Positions 21,316 through 33,075 of a stretch of 64,000 nucleotides of DNA are shown in pieces (position 1 is the stretch's first letter; each line of letters opens with the position of its first letter). The stretch covers positions 95,352-159,351 of the forward strand of contig MVBO01000024.1 of NCBI GenBank assembly GCA_002261195.1. Reading direction: 5' to 3'. This stretch comes from Bifiguratus adelaidae (lineage: Eukaryota > Mucoromycota > Endogonomycetes > Endogonales). A program made the translations under genes and the position numbers. The notes under the pieces were generated by a model. That model searched no databases. It saw nothing but the letters and a program-made list of their open reading frames with translations, and was not told the DNA's origin.

Positions 21316-23212
21316 CTACGCACGCAACTTCTGCAGCCATTCCGGACTCTTGATGAGACTCTTGATGATTTCAATACTGCGATGGCCCCACAATGGGCTT
21401 AGTTCCCACGATCGCGCCTCTGCTAATTGTAGGGCGATCTGTTGGGGCGTGCAATGCGACTCGTGCGCCTTCTTCAACACATGAAAAGTAAGGTTGTAAA
21501 TAGAGTTCTGCAAGCGCGTCCGTGAGTCTGGAGACGTTCGGCGATGTGTCACCTTACCTCATCAACGGTACCAAGATGCGATTCGATATAAGGATCGTTG
21601 TCAAGTGAACCCACTGCTTCATCAGCGCAGTTGACGATGCCCATGCGGTTGACCAGGAAGTCGGGGACATATATGATACCCTGTTCCTGCAAAAGTTGGT
21701 CGTCATGGGTAATGTCTATCAATATCGCCGTTAGCAAGTTGGTGGGATTGGTGAGGCATAACTTACCGGCTAATTGGTTGTTGGCTGCACCACAAATGAT
21801 CTTGGTCTTGATTTGTGGAATCGTTTCTGGATTCAGTACACCTCCGGTAGCGCATGGGCACACAGCATCCACATCTACGGCGTGTGAGTTGGACGCAGCG
21901 TACTTCCTCCATCAAGTACCTTCAAAGAGAATGCTATTGTCACCTCGCTCCGCAAATTTGAATGTGAAATCATGCCCAGCAAATTCTTTGGTGGCCTGCT
22001 TCGCCCTCAAATCATCGACATCGGAAGCAATGACTCTTTGAACGCCGGCTTCAAAAAGATAATGAATGAGAGGGGTGCCGACATGACCTGTTCCTTGGAC
22101 AGCAATGGTTGCTCCCGACAAGGACTTGCCATGATAAGCGAAAGCCGCTTCGAGACCCTTGATGATACCCTTTGCAGTTGGAATACTAGGATTGCCGCTG
22201 CCTCCTAGAGCTGGGGGAATGCATGTCGTGAAGCGAGTTTGCGAAAAAACGGCAGCCATATCTTCGACTAAGGTGGTGGTGTTAGGGTGCCGTGGGATAA
22301 GCGGAGATGCTATTGTACCTGAAGTGCCTACATCCTCAGCAGTGACATAACATCCTCTCAGCGAACTATGATCCGTATAATCGAATTGATATGAAGTGGT
22401 AAACACTCCAGTTGCGTCGACCTACCTAATAAACGCGCCGTATTCGGCATAGACAAGTTGTCTCTCTGCCTTGTCGTCCTCGTGACGCCTGCCGGTGGCA
22501 AGCGGTCAGATCAGACACATTCTCGCTCGCCAATTTTTCACTTACAAGCCTCGACCGCTATTGCGAACCATGCAACCCTTTCCACCACCCCACTGTTGAA
22601 GAGAATCTTAATCAGTAGAGCCCCACCATCAATACTGTCAATGACCTACCCATAATTTGGCCAAGGCGTTCTGAAGGGACGCAACGTGATCAGCTTTTCC
22701 CAATTTCTGATCCAATGCACATTACGCACCTTATGTGTCATGCCCTTGGACAAACGCATGCCATCACGAAGCCAATCTTCGACAGTATCATAAGACCAGT
22801 TTCTCACACCACCAGCGCCTGCTCCTCGACAGGTACGATGAACAAAAGCACCCTGAGAAAGCGTGAGAAAGCGTGAGAAAATGGTGCCTGAAGCAACTTA
22901 ATGTGTCCATAGCCCGATATACCTGCAACACTCTGCTTTTAGGTCCTATTTGAGCAAAGATACCTACTCGTACGATGGCTTAGTCGACAAGCCGTCAAAA
23001 TGTCACCTTGACCTGCCTTCATGCCCGTCAAAGTCGGTATGCTCGGCTAGAAAGTATTCGCCGACCTCCTGCAATAACTCCGGGTGCGACGTGTTGATGA
23101 CCTTGGTGTCAGGGTCATAGGTGATATGAAAGGCAGCGATACTCCTCTTCTCAAGGTCAGCAATGAACTCGTCAATGGACCAAGTTAGCACACCAGGCTT
23201 TCCGAGTGTCAT
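21316..23212 (-). CDS. Glu/Leu/Phe/Val dehydrogenase family, bacterial leucine/valine type
   Basis: NAD-dependent oxidative deamination of branched-chain or aromatic amino acids is the usual family role. Eleven exons (23212-23017, 22963-22923, 22852-22730, 22670-22650, 22592-22546, 22488-22426, 22365-22319, 22267-21920, 21874-21767, 21715-21558, 21507-21316) give 447 aa. Signatures are CRGAGAGGVRNW, LWWGGGKGCM, YVTAEDVGTS and the Rossmann turn VQGTGHVGTPL, with CPCATGGVLN later, as in bacterial leucine and valine dehydrogenases rather than fungal glutamate dehydrogenases. Several exons are tiny (21, 41, 47 nt). Intron 1 requires a GC donor. The many introns show long residence in a eukaryotic genome even if the gene was once bacterial. 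Confidence 0.88.
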
Positions 23213-23508
23213 ATCCACAAAGAAAGGTGTGATTTAATCTTGTGTCTCTGCGCATGTCTTGAGTACATGGAAGGCTTTGTGCTGTTGGATACAGTGATAG
23301 ACGTCTTGTCGCAGGGTACTTCAGACCATGAAGGACTGTGTACTTGGGCACGGAAAACTCTGCTGGATGCACGGAGTAAACTAGAGTCACCTCAAGGCGA
23401 TCTCAGGTGAGTCGAACCTGCAACGCAGGGACTAGGCCTTTCGAGCGTCAGGGCTCACTCTTGCTGTCCTTGCTTATCTGGAAGCCATAGAAAAATAGAC
23501 AAGGAACA

Positions 23509-24882
23509 ATGTCATCAATCAAGTACACAGAACCACAGCGAGCAGGACTCAACCAGACAGGAAGGTCCAGAACGGCTGCGGACTGCTAGCGAGGAGCCCT
23601 GCGCGATATGCTTCGAACCAGTCATCCCTCGAGCGCATTGTCAAGCAAAGCTGATGTGTGGACACATCTTTCATCTTCCTTGTATTGGCACGGCCTTCAA
23701 TTCGACAGGTGTCATGCAATGTCCTGTCTGCCGCGCCTTGCAAGAAAACCAACCAGCAGAATGGAAGTATGCCGATAAGCCGATTCATTGTCCGCAAACA
23801 TACCACGAACAATACGAAGATGATCTCCACTTGTTTGCCGACAATGACCTGTACTCGGAGCAGTCTTCGTTGGTGGACGAGGACGAGGAAACAGGTGTGT
23901 CGCGACAGACCTGAGAAAATGGCATATGCTGATGGCTGTACAAGTATTAGGCGCTTTCCGGGGAGCCATGGCAAGAGTCGGGAACACGACATTCTATTTC
24001 CCAGAGCGCGATGATGACGAGGATTCAATAACGGATGAGGCTTTGACGATGCCATGGATCGCTTCGCGGCACGCCTCCATGTTTACGGATAACAGTGAAG
24101 AGTATGCCGAAAGTTCAGGTCAAAGCGAGGACGACCAAACCATGTCAGATGGCGAGCATACCGACTCCTCGGCCCCGCTAGCCTTCGGCGAGGGCGAAGA
24201 TACCGACCACGACGGTGAGCACGACGAGGACGATGAAGATAACGATGACATCGAGAATGAGGAAGACGAGGGTTCGGAAGGCAGTCCAAATGACATCGAA
24301 GAAGTCATTACTCAGATGGCCAACTCCAGGCAACCACTTTACTATAGAGACAAGTGGGTCCGACTCCTAAACCGCTTGCGGGAGCTGCAAGCTATGGAAG
24401 GTGGTTCACCAGCTCCCTCGGATACATCACCTACAATACACCAAAGCAACCTTTCGAGTGACGAAGAAGCAGACACGCCGGCAAACTCGTGGGATAATAT
24501 ACCCCCGCTACCTCATCCCACCACACGACCGAGAGATCCTCTCTTCACTCTACAATCACCGACGATCGACGACACTAATTCCTGGGATGGAGAAAGCGAA
24601 ATCGAGCGGCGTCATCGCATTTGGGATCTGCGCCAAGAACGATTTTGTCAGATGTCGGACTCTGGTCAGTCTGAGAACAATGATGATTCTAGTTCATGGG
24701 TCACGGATTCCACCACCTCTCCTAAACATACATATCATCAGCATGAATTCATCTTATTTTCAGATCACGATGGTGAATCCAACGCCGACGATGAAGACGA
24801 TATGGATATCCATCGACCGCAAAATTGGTGGCTGCATGAACTTCCACCACCTTCGCGCGATCTGACCAAATCGTGGTTCTGA
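23509..24882 (+). CDS. RING-finger protein with long acidic region
   Basis: Probable E3 ubiquitin ligase, 416 aa, exons 23509-23522, 23590-23894 and 23951-24882. The 14-nt first exon (MSSIN) is inferred because it joins in phase to the RING, whose reading frame otherwise has no ATG. The RING (about residues 8-55) reads CAICFEPVIP, LMCGHIFHLPCI, MQCPVCRAL. The remaining 350 residues are strongly acidic and Ser-rich (DHDGEHDEDDEDNDDIENE) without other domains. The second acceptor could be six bases earlier, adding two residues. Substrate unknown. Confidence 0.75.
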
Positions 24883-24959
24883 TCCCATTGTTCACGAAAA
24901 CAGTCACATGCAACATGGCTGATAAAATTGGTTGTTTCATGCGTCATTGGGCGTGGGTG

Positions 24960-24967
24960 TATATAAA
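24960..24967 (+). promoter_or_regulatory. TATA box of the 67-aa protein gene
   Basis: TATATAAA lies 31 bp before the ATG at 24998. Confidence 0.5.
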
Positions 24968-24997
24968 GCGTGGGGAGCGCAAAACTATATCCTAAAC

Positions 24998-25201
24998 ATG
25001 AATTCAAACACGAGCCAGACCACTAATCAAACAACCTCTCCACGCCGCACCAGTCTTGGATTGGGCAATGATGGACAAGGAGGCGATTCTTTCCAGAAAC
25101 TGCAAGGCTTGAGACGAAGTTCCCAAGACAAGGCGGCACAATACCAGCAACAATATGCCAGAGATGGTCTTGGTGAGAAGTTCAAGTCTCTCTTCAAATA
25201 G
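24998..25201 (+). CDS. Small hydrophilic protein, unknown
   Basis: Single exon, 67 aa: a Thr/Asn/Gln-rich start (MNSNTSQTTNQTTSP), the segment PRRTSLGLGNDGQGG, a basic stretch (QGLRRSSQDKAAQYQQQY), and an end of DGLGEKFKSLFK that could form an amphipathic helix. No signal peptide or membrane segment. RRTS and RRSS look like basophilic kinase sites. A strong TATA box directly upstream suggests an inducible gene. Small hydrophilic proteins of this kind are common in stress or sporulation responses, but I recognise no family. Confidence 0.6.
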   Translation: MNSNTSQTTNQTTSPRRTSLGLGNDGQGGDSFQKLQGLRRSSQDKAAQYQQQYARDGLGEKFKSLFK

Positions 25202-25363
25202 CGGTCTCGCCTTGTCTATTGACTATTCATACATTATGGTCATATCTGCGCTTGTACATAGTCATCTTTATGAATGGAGTGATATCAGTCCATGCCGTGT
25301 GACGTCGTGACGTTCTCTTCCCAGTGTTATTTATCCTCCTGACTTTTCGTCCTGATATCGTTG

Positions 25364-28300
25364 ATGGAATTGCTTGCTGATCTTGCTATTCATCTTCCGG
25401 ATGATCCTAATCGTTTACATGATCAGTTATATACCATATTACGAGACGTAGGTAAGGTCGAGCTGAGGGGTACGACTCAACGTGTCTATAGGCGGAAGCG
25501 GATGACACGAACGTCACGACGTGTATGCAAACGTTTAGCGAGCCCTCCAAGGTGCACGTGGCAGGCTATGTGCGATTGCTGGAGACCTTGTGTTTGATGG
25601 TATTGAATAACGCGTCCGAACACGGTTTTTGGCCATTGTCTGTGGAACGCGCTGATGGGGGTCAAGCTGAGCCTCATGTCTCTGCCAATGCACGTCGAAC
25701 TATCCATGCCATCTCCCTGCAATTGCTTGTATATGCCAAAGAGGAGCGTGATGCTATCATGGCGGTCGAGCAAATATTGAAAACCTGGATGGCATCGGTT
25801 CTTCATCAATACAATCCAGGGAACGCTGTAGAAGCAATCGAGTGTATCTCCGCCATAATACGGGATGCCGTGCTGCTTAAAAGTCAGGGCAATGATTTTA
25901 AGGCATATAAGTGCTCAATTGGACATATACTCGTCGTCATGTTGAATCTCATGCATACTATGGTGTTGCACAAGGCATTTGAGAAGGTTCGGGGTGCAAC
26001 TTGGATGCTTTTCTCTGCTGACTACAGGCTTAGGTGGAGCAGCAAGATTTCCGCGAGCGCTATGCAGCTGTCGTTGTCCATATTTATGATATCTTGGCGC
26101 CTTTGGAAGCTGATGATACAGGGAAAGAGCTGAAGCGCCGTTTCCGGATGCTTGTTCAGACATTGGGTGAGTCATGTGGATGGCTTTACCTGTTTACATT
26201 GACCTCGTACTAGTGATGATGGGATGCATTCCGTTTGTTGTGCGCGAAGACGGCTTGCAATGGGCATTGGCGCCCACTACATTGAAGAACCAGTTGGCTT
26301 CAGTAGCCTTGGGGACTTTGGGTCTCTTTCGAAAAGCTCAGGAAGTTGACGGTATGCCGGGTAGTCATGAATTGTCAGCATTGCATCTATTCCCAGGTGT
26401 GTAGATGGCGAAAGCCACAAAGTGTAGACAAGCCTATTGATCGCCTCGAGCAGCTACATGGGAAATACTATTGCACACAGCCTCCATGACACCGCCAGAT
26501 GGTGCTGGGGAATGCGATCTTTTGCGAGCCATTATTACTGGAATGTACTTAAGTGCAAGGTAGGTCGCCATGCAAACCACCAGCGCTGACAACATGCAGA
26601 TATGATCTGTTTCTACCAACGAAAGTGCAATGTGCACGGATCGTAATGTTCGTCAAGGAATTGCTAAAATATCCGCAAATGACATTTTTGCATGGCTCGT
26701 CGGGTATACAATTGACAGTCGTCTTTGCAGTATGTCTTGACTTTGGGACCATTGACATATTGACACATGCTACAGAAGTTTCTCGGTGTGGGAACACTAG
26801 ATAAGAGCAAGTATAGATATTTACCTCTGCTACTGAATCTAATGGCAAACAGACCTACATGCGGCCACCAATAGTCGCTTGATTTCTATTCTTCAGTCAA
26901 GTTATGAGGACGACTGCGCTCAATGTGTCATCTACGATAGCGGACATATTCTGCTACCGTGGATTTGGGACGTTTGTGCACCGTTCCGAACCCGACTTGC
27001 GCTGGCTACTCAATTGGTATTGTAGCGCTCAGACGTTTATAAAACAAGTTCTAACGCTGCGTTTAGACTAAGCTGTGGATCCTGCCATTGAGCCCTAACG
27101 AAATAGAGCGTGGCTCTATGGATACACGAGATAATGAAGGTCGGGTATTGACGGTGCTATCGTCTAATCCCGTGGGTGTTTCCATCCTTTGTGTAAGTCA
27201 TGTTAAACTCTTTTCGTGTAGTGACTTTTTTAGGACTTGCTTATCTCGGGAGATTTTCCATCTCACGAGTACCATGATATCCTCCATGTCTTTGTGCAAG
27301 CGTTGACGGGTTGTACTGTACCACACCAATTGAATAAGCTCTTTGAACGACTCGTTAGCCGAGTGTTTGAAGAGCCTATAGAGGATATCAAACAATGGCA
27401 TGCTCTCTTGTACGTCTTTGTCATTTTAGGTAGTCACTTGCGTGTACCTTATGCGCGACTCGGTACAGAGGCGGATACGTTGGACTTGAGAGCCAAGATG
27501 ACGACGGGTAAGGAGTCTTTTGATCCGAACCATTACTAACATGAAACGCAGTATCGAATTGGATTGTCGAGTAAGTCTGACACCCTAAGGCGCATGCTGA
27601 TTGAAACAAGAGGGCTAGAAAGCTTTGGTCAAAAGCCAAAACCGTCCTCATTGACAACGACGACAATCGTGGCCTACATGCAATTACTGAGCTTGTTGAT
27701 CAACATAACGAACGCTCAAGGTGAGGTCAGCTTTAATGATCATGCCAAGCCGTGCTAACTGCAAATGTGTAGATTTGACCATGGATTCACATTGGGAAAC
27801 CTTGAAAATGTCATTAGTGACCAGCATCGGTACATTGAAGCAATGCGAGAACGACCTTTCGGATGATTGCATCTTTTTAGCTACATTGATGGATCTGTGG
27901 TCCATGCTACCCAACGATGAGCGCAATGACAGTGAAACACACTTGCTACCTATCATGGACCTTGTGAACCGCAACATATCCATCCTGTCAGAGCAAGACA
28001 TTCCACTGGCCGCTTTCGGAAGTGTCCTGGCTAGATACACACATGAACTGAAAGATGCTTCGAGCATAGCATCGCTTGTCCTCTTTTGGAGGCATCTTCG
28101 CCATCAAATCGTCGTCCAAGTAACGAGTGCCACGCTGCATTGGCATGTATCGGCAATGGTCAGTACCCTGTACGCCTTACGCAGGCTACTACCAGCCCGA
28201 GTGTACCGCTACATGATGGGAGAAGGACCTAATCTGAGTCTCTTGGAAAGCGTATTCGCTTGTCTACACCATTCTACCGACCGACAGGCAGATTTAGAAG

Positions 28301-28845
28301 CCGCATTGATGCTGTTGGTGCAGGTAAACCATTATGGGCATGCATATCAGTCCTCACGCATCCTTAGTTTTTGCCTGTGGCTCCAGCATGGCTTGTACGC
28401 TTTGCCGAAGAGTATAAGATACGACAATTGAGCAGTGAACATATGGAACGGTCGTCCACTGCCAGAGCAACAGCCGCCATGCGTCACATTTTGTTCGCGG
28501 TAGGTATGATACACAATATCACGCACGGGCCCACTAACAAATCCTCATAAAGCTGGATAAGGCAAAAGTATTAAGCAACGAGACAGGTGCACACGTTCAA
28601 AAGTTGCGCCTCTCTACAGATAGCGACACGAGCGTACCCTTTTATCGTCGAGAGCTGCGTGTGCATTGGTAAGAATGGGGTGATCTCGTTTCCTTTAAAG
28701 CTAATTCCGGATGACAATTAGGTGTGCCCGCCGACAAATGCCCCTCCTTACGAATATGGAACGCGTATGCGATGGGCAGGGTAGCCCTGGATTGGCTGTT
28801 GAATTACGACGCATGTTGCGCGAGTATATGCTTATACGAGCTTGA
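25364..28845 (+). CDS. Large 16-exon alpha-helical protein, unrecognised
   Basis: I place 16 exons (25364-25451, 25499-25986, 26034-26166, 26214-26396, 26454-26559, 26600-26729, 26776-26785, 26853-27016, 27067-27192, 27234-27507, 27552-27570, 27611-27720, 27773-28323, 28368-28499, 28553-28668, 28722-28845), all in phase, giving 917 aa. The sequence is helical and leucine-rich throughout (AGYVRLLETLCLMVLN, DLFLPTKVQCARIVMFVKEL, LNKLFERLVSRVFEEP, WFLVRFAEEYKIRQL-like end), suggesting a HEAT/ARM-type solenoid. I do not recognise the family; large genome-maintenance scaffolds such as Mms22 are a guess only. The 10-nt exon 26776-26785 is the least certain element, but no other choice there kept the frame. 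Confidence 0.65.
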
Positions 28846-28932
28846 CCTGGGATCTGTACGACAGGTTTTTCAGTGGATGGGAATTTATTGTACAACGGCA
28901 TGGTGTATAATACAGTAAAGTTTAAGAGCATC

Positions 28933-29585
28933 TTAGGCGATGGCCGCAGGCTGAGGCTTGGTGACGGAGCTCATTGATTCGCACAAGGTAGGAATAGGCT
29001 GTGATTCAGTTTCCTTATGTGTTGAGGGAGTGCGCAATCGATAAAAGAAACAACCAAGGCTGAGAAAGACCGAAGTGAGCCATAACGCAAGAATTATCCA
29101 AACACCCGTGAGCAGGTTTGTATTGTCGCGTGTCATCTAAACACCGTGAGAGATCACCCAGGCAACCAGGATCCTCCACGTACCTGCATAAATACCCAAG
29201 CAACCGCGATATATAGCACCATCGAGGTGAACCCAACTTCCACTCCATGACGAAGAGTGGTCTGCAAAACGTACACCTGTCGCTCCTCGTTGGCCAACCA
29301 GTAATGGAGATGTGGAACATGAAGGAATCGAAGCATGGCTGGATTGATTTGACACCCAATGTACGGCATAGAGATGACGATGACAACGATAAAATAAATG
29401 GCCGTCAACATTCCGCACAACTCCGTCTTGTCTTGTACATCATCTGGATCCCTTGTCCAAGGTACCAGTGCATTCGCAACGATATGTGGATAGTAGTAGC
29501 CCCATGTAACACAGAGAAAGACCGTCGTCAAGAGGACTGGAAAGATGGCCACCGCGAGGCGAGAAGGTATGAATGGAGGCTTCAT
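28933..29585 (-). CDS. Four-helix membrane protein, bacterial-like hypothetical family
   Basis: Exons 29585-29184 and 29136-28933 give 201 aa. Hydrophobic segments are near residues 8-30 (LAVAIFPVLLTTVFLCV), 57-75 (AIYFIVVIVISMPYIG), 114-134 (GFTSMVLYIAVAWVFM) and 140-162 (GVWIILALWLTSVFLSLG). The loop NPAMLRFLHVPHLHYWLANE resembles a motif (N-x-P-x-R-x-YWLAPE) that I recall from bacterial DUF1648-like proteins; this comparison is from memory and unverified. An upstream ATG at 29633 would add 16 residues; I prefer 29585. It is convergent with the unrecognised 16-exon gene, their stops 87 bp apart. Confidence 0.65.
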
Positions 29586-30128
29586 CCTAGCAACTAGTAG
29601 AGTGATGGCGCCACTATAGTACTGACATGTCACCTCTCTATCAAAGGAGGAGCGTCCAAGAGCAGTCTAGAGAGTAAAAGCGTCAAAAGACAAGAACAAG
29701 AGAAGCGATAAAACGCGCGAGTGTGAACCCCTTCCAAAAAGGCAGATGCCAAGACACTGATTAATTAGTGGGGACAAGGTTGAACATTGGAGAGGTTGAG
29801 CGTTCATGCTTGGCAGTACAGGCGGAGTATCGGTGATGATAGCGGGCATGTACGAGATCTAGACAAGTCATACAAGAGTAGAGATGTATTCAAGGTTCAA
29901 TCCATGGCCATGTGGATGGGAGATTTCACACAAATGCATGAATAGTGTGCTTTTTTCCCGCTTCTTAGAGATACGCTATATGATACATCAAGCGCCGTCG
30001 TAGAGCTATAGAGATACCAAGAGTGCAAAGCGCAAGGAATAAAACGGCACAACGACGCGCGCGGTGCCAAAGAGTGGCTTGAAAGCCAAAAATGAAATGG
30101 CACACTCGCTATCCCTGTCACGCGTCGC
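29586..30128. other. Intergenic region between divergent genes
   Basis: 543 bp separating the membrane protein and CECR2-like gene starts. No motif-bearing open frame, RNA or repeat is supported. Confidence 0.45.
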
Positions 30129-33075
30129 ATGAGCTCTAACGGGAGGCTTTATACACCAAGGGCTGCTGCACGCAAGGCAGCTGAGAGGATAAAGCACAAG
30201 GCGCCATCACCAGAACCTTCCCCTGGTGTACGCAAATCAACGCGCAAATCCGTTCCCCCAAAGACTCTAGTGCAGGAGATCTCTGCGAGAAGAAGCGGAA
30301 GACTGACGAGAAGCAATGCTCCGGTAGTGGAGGAAGAAAAGACCGAGGAGAAGCGGCGCTCAAACAAGCGCAAGATTGAGGAAGCAGAGGAGGAGGAAAG
30401 CGAAAGCGATTCGGAGGCGCCCAAGGTGACCTCATCGTCACCTCCGCTGGATATTCTGCGTTCGTCGTGGAAGTTTCTAAACATCTGCCAGTTTTGCCAC
30501 CTTTTCGCGGATCAGCTTGCTCTTGGACGCGTCAGTATTTTCGATCTGGAACAGGGCTTTCTGGGAGAGTCTGTATCGGAGCCACTGGACAGTGGACGAG
30601 AAACGTCGCTGGCACCGTCGGTTGGCTCGTCTGCTTCCAATACGCGCGCATCGACGCCTATTGTGACTGATCAATCAAACTACTTGTCGTCATTGATATG
30701 CAAGCTCATGGACAGTTTTACACTTGGTACTGCCAAGAGATCAAAGAGTGCCTACACGCAAGTATATGTAATGGATATCGTCGATGCTTGACTTATACAT
30801 TTATCCAGTCAATGGCAAATACAATTTAGACGCATGCTCATGCAAAATACGATCCTCGACATACTAGCGCTCTTCCCTGCCGACACCGATTTTGACGATC
30901 TTCCCGTGTTTGACAAGCTCGAGCTCGTACGGGCATTATGCGACCTCGTCTTGGATAGGATGGTGTTGGACGGTGTTGTGACATTTGAACCTGAGACGCT
31001 ACGATATCATCCAGTCGGTAGGGATTCTAAAGGTCGCACTTATTGGATCTTTGGAGAGACGCGATTGTATCGGCAGCGTCGTATGCCCAAAAGTGGCGAA
31101 TTGGAGGGGGACGATGAAGAGGAGTTTACATTCTCACTGGCAAGTACGATGTGAAATTAACATGCGCATGGCATTGACGCCTTTTCAGTTGTGTGACTCT
31201 GAACAAGACTGGCGACGCTGGATGACCCATTTTGCCGAGTCCAAGAAATCAAGTAACAGACATCTCCACGCGGCATTAGAACGGATCGGTATAGAGGTAT
31301 TGGAAAGCATTCAGGCCAGTGAGCTTGCGCGTATCCGCGAAGAGGAGCGGTTATCGAAACTACGAATGATGGATCTCATGCCGCGGAAGCGTAGCAATCG
31401 CTTGGAAATGAAGGTGAGTCTTGCGCGTGACGAATTCTTCGGCGCTGAAAATGCTCGATAGACAAAGGAAATGGAACAATTGCGACATGAAGAAGAATTG
31501 AGACGACAAGCCGAAGAATTAGAGGTCTACAAGTTTCGTCAACAAAAGGAAAAGGAAGAGGAGGAAAAGCGGCGACAGCAGGAGCTCTTGATTGAGACTG
31601 TAAGTATCTATGTTCATGTGCATTGATCTTGGATTCACAATGAATGCGATCAGGCCCAAGACTTGGACATGCATGTCAGAGATGCCATTAGGCAAATCGA
31701 AAGCGCGGGACAGACGTCCTTGGACACACAACGGATTCATCAAATCTTGCCCGATGTGCCATTGATGATGCGCGCTACACGCCATGGTCGAGCGTCAAAA
31801 CCACTGGCCGCTGTACCGACAAAAGATTCCAAGCGAAAAGTCCTTACAAAACGCGAAGATATTGAAGCACAAGAGTCCAAATTGAAGGATTTGTGGAGTA
31901 TGGTGATACAGGATTGTCGGCCGATCTTTGAACGAAAAGGCAAAGGGTTGCGGGGTATTCATGTCGAAAAGGACGTTTACGACCAAGATATTAGCGACGT
32001 CTCACACATCATACGAAAACACGTATTACGGAAAACTATTCATATGTTGCAGAGCCTGCCTCAAGCAGAGCCATTCCTCGAGCCAGTCGATCCCGAAGCT
32101 TTACACATTCCAGACTACTTTAAGGTTGTCAAGAGACCCATGGATCTTGTGACGATTCACAAAAACATCATCCTCGATACTTATCTGACTCCCAAGAGTA
32201 ATGGCGAGACTGCGGAAAGCAATGCCTCCCGAAGTGGCCTTTTTACTGCTGTCATCCACGACATTTTGCTCATTTTCGACAACTGCTACCTTTACAACCC
32301 CAAAGGAAGCTGGGTGGACAAGGAATGCAGAGCGCTAGAAAAGTTGGCCGGAGAGATTTTCGCCAAAACGTTCGATGTACCAGAAAAAGCTCGTGTCAAT
32401 TATGATGAAGACAAGGAAGACCAAGAACTCGACGTTACAGGAGACAGTCCGGAACACTACACTCCAGTGGCGCACAAAACCAAGCGTCCAGCACCGAAGC
32501 CGCGAGCTCCGCCAGCTCCATCAGCGAAGCAAGCACATTATGCAGACAAGGGTCAAACAGCAGGAGACCGGGGCCCACCATCCCAGCCCATCAACTTTGT
32601 CCATTACGATCCGAATCAGCGTTACGCAGCTCCACTACCCTACCAGCAACCGCCCGTTATTCAACCCAGTATGTCATCCAGCTTTCTCCAAGGAAGCCCA
32701 CAGCAACAGCCACCCAGGTCACAGCTTCCTCCCATGCAGGTTGGTTACATGCCATCTTACACTCCAGCCAACCCCTACCCTCCGCGAACATCCGCACCAC
32801 CGTCGACCATGCTAGATTTGACACGAAATTTTGCTTATTCGTCGCCATATCAGGGCTTTCCTCGATCTACCTATGAGCAGCATCGTCCTATCCTTCCTCC
32901 CCCCAACTTTGGTTCTTCGGGAGCGTCATATGCCGCACGATTGCCATTGCATCAAGCTCCGCCGCCTCAGCTCAACGGTGGGCGCCCTATCCCCTCCCCT
33001 TATCCTCCAGCAGATCGACCCTATTTGCCACCCTCACAGTATCCGCAGCATCAACCTCCTTCCAACGGATATTGA
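30129..33075 (+). CDS. CECR2-like DDT / WHIM / bromodomain protein (apparent +1 frameshift)
   Basis: CECR2-type proteins partner ISWI ATPases in chromatin remodelling. Exons 30129-30761, 30809-31139, 31189-31413, 31462-31599 and 31654-33075 encode about 915 aa. Order: basic AT-hook-like N-terminus; DDT helix region (FLNICQFCHLFADQLALG, YLSSLICKLMD then VLHLVLPRDQRVPTRN); WHIM-like FDKLELVRALCDLVLDRM and GRTYWIFGETRLYRQRR; LLCDSEQDWRRWMTHF; a charged coiled coil; bromodomain (EPFLEPVDPEALHIPDYF, VKRPMDLVTIHKNI, NCYLYNP); Pro-rich tail. The two DDT halves are in different frames, meeting near 30708-30718 with one extra base and no intron. Intron 2 uses a GC donor. The frameshift may be a sequence error, so I call it CDS rather than pseudogene. 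Confidence 0.8.

Noticed and set aside
23405-23450. tRNA-like B-box (GTCGAACCTGC) before the RING gene
   Set aside because: The T-arm pairs only in a non-standard register, no matching acceptor stem or A-box is found on either strand, and the final CC of the B-box is missing.
29667-29849. 60-aa minus-strand frame between divergent genes
   Set aside because: No signal peptide, motif or promoter support, and its position fits the promoter of the membrane protein gene.
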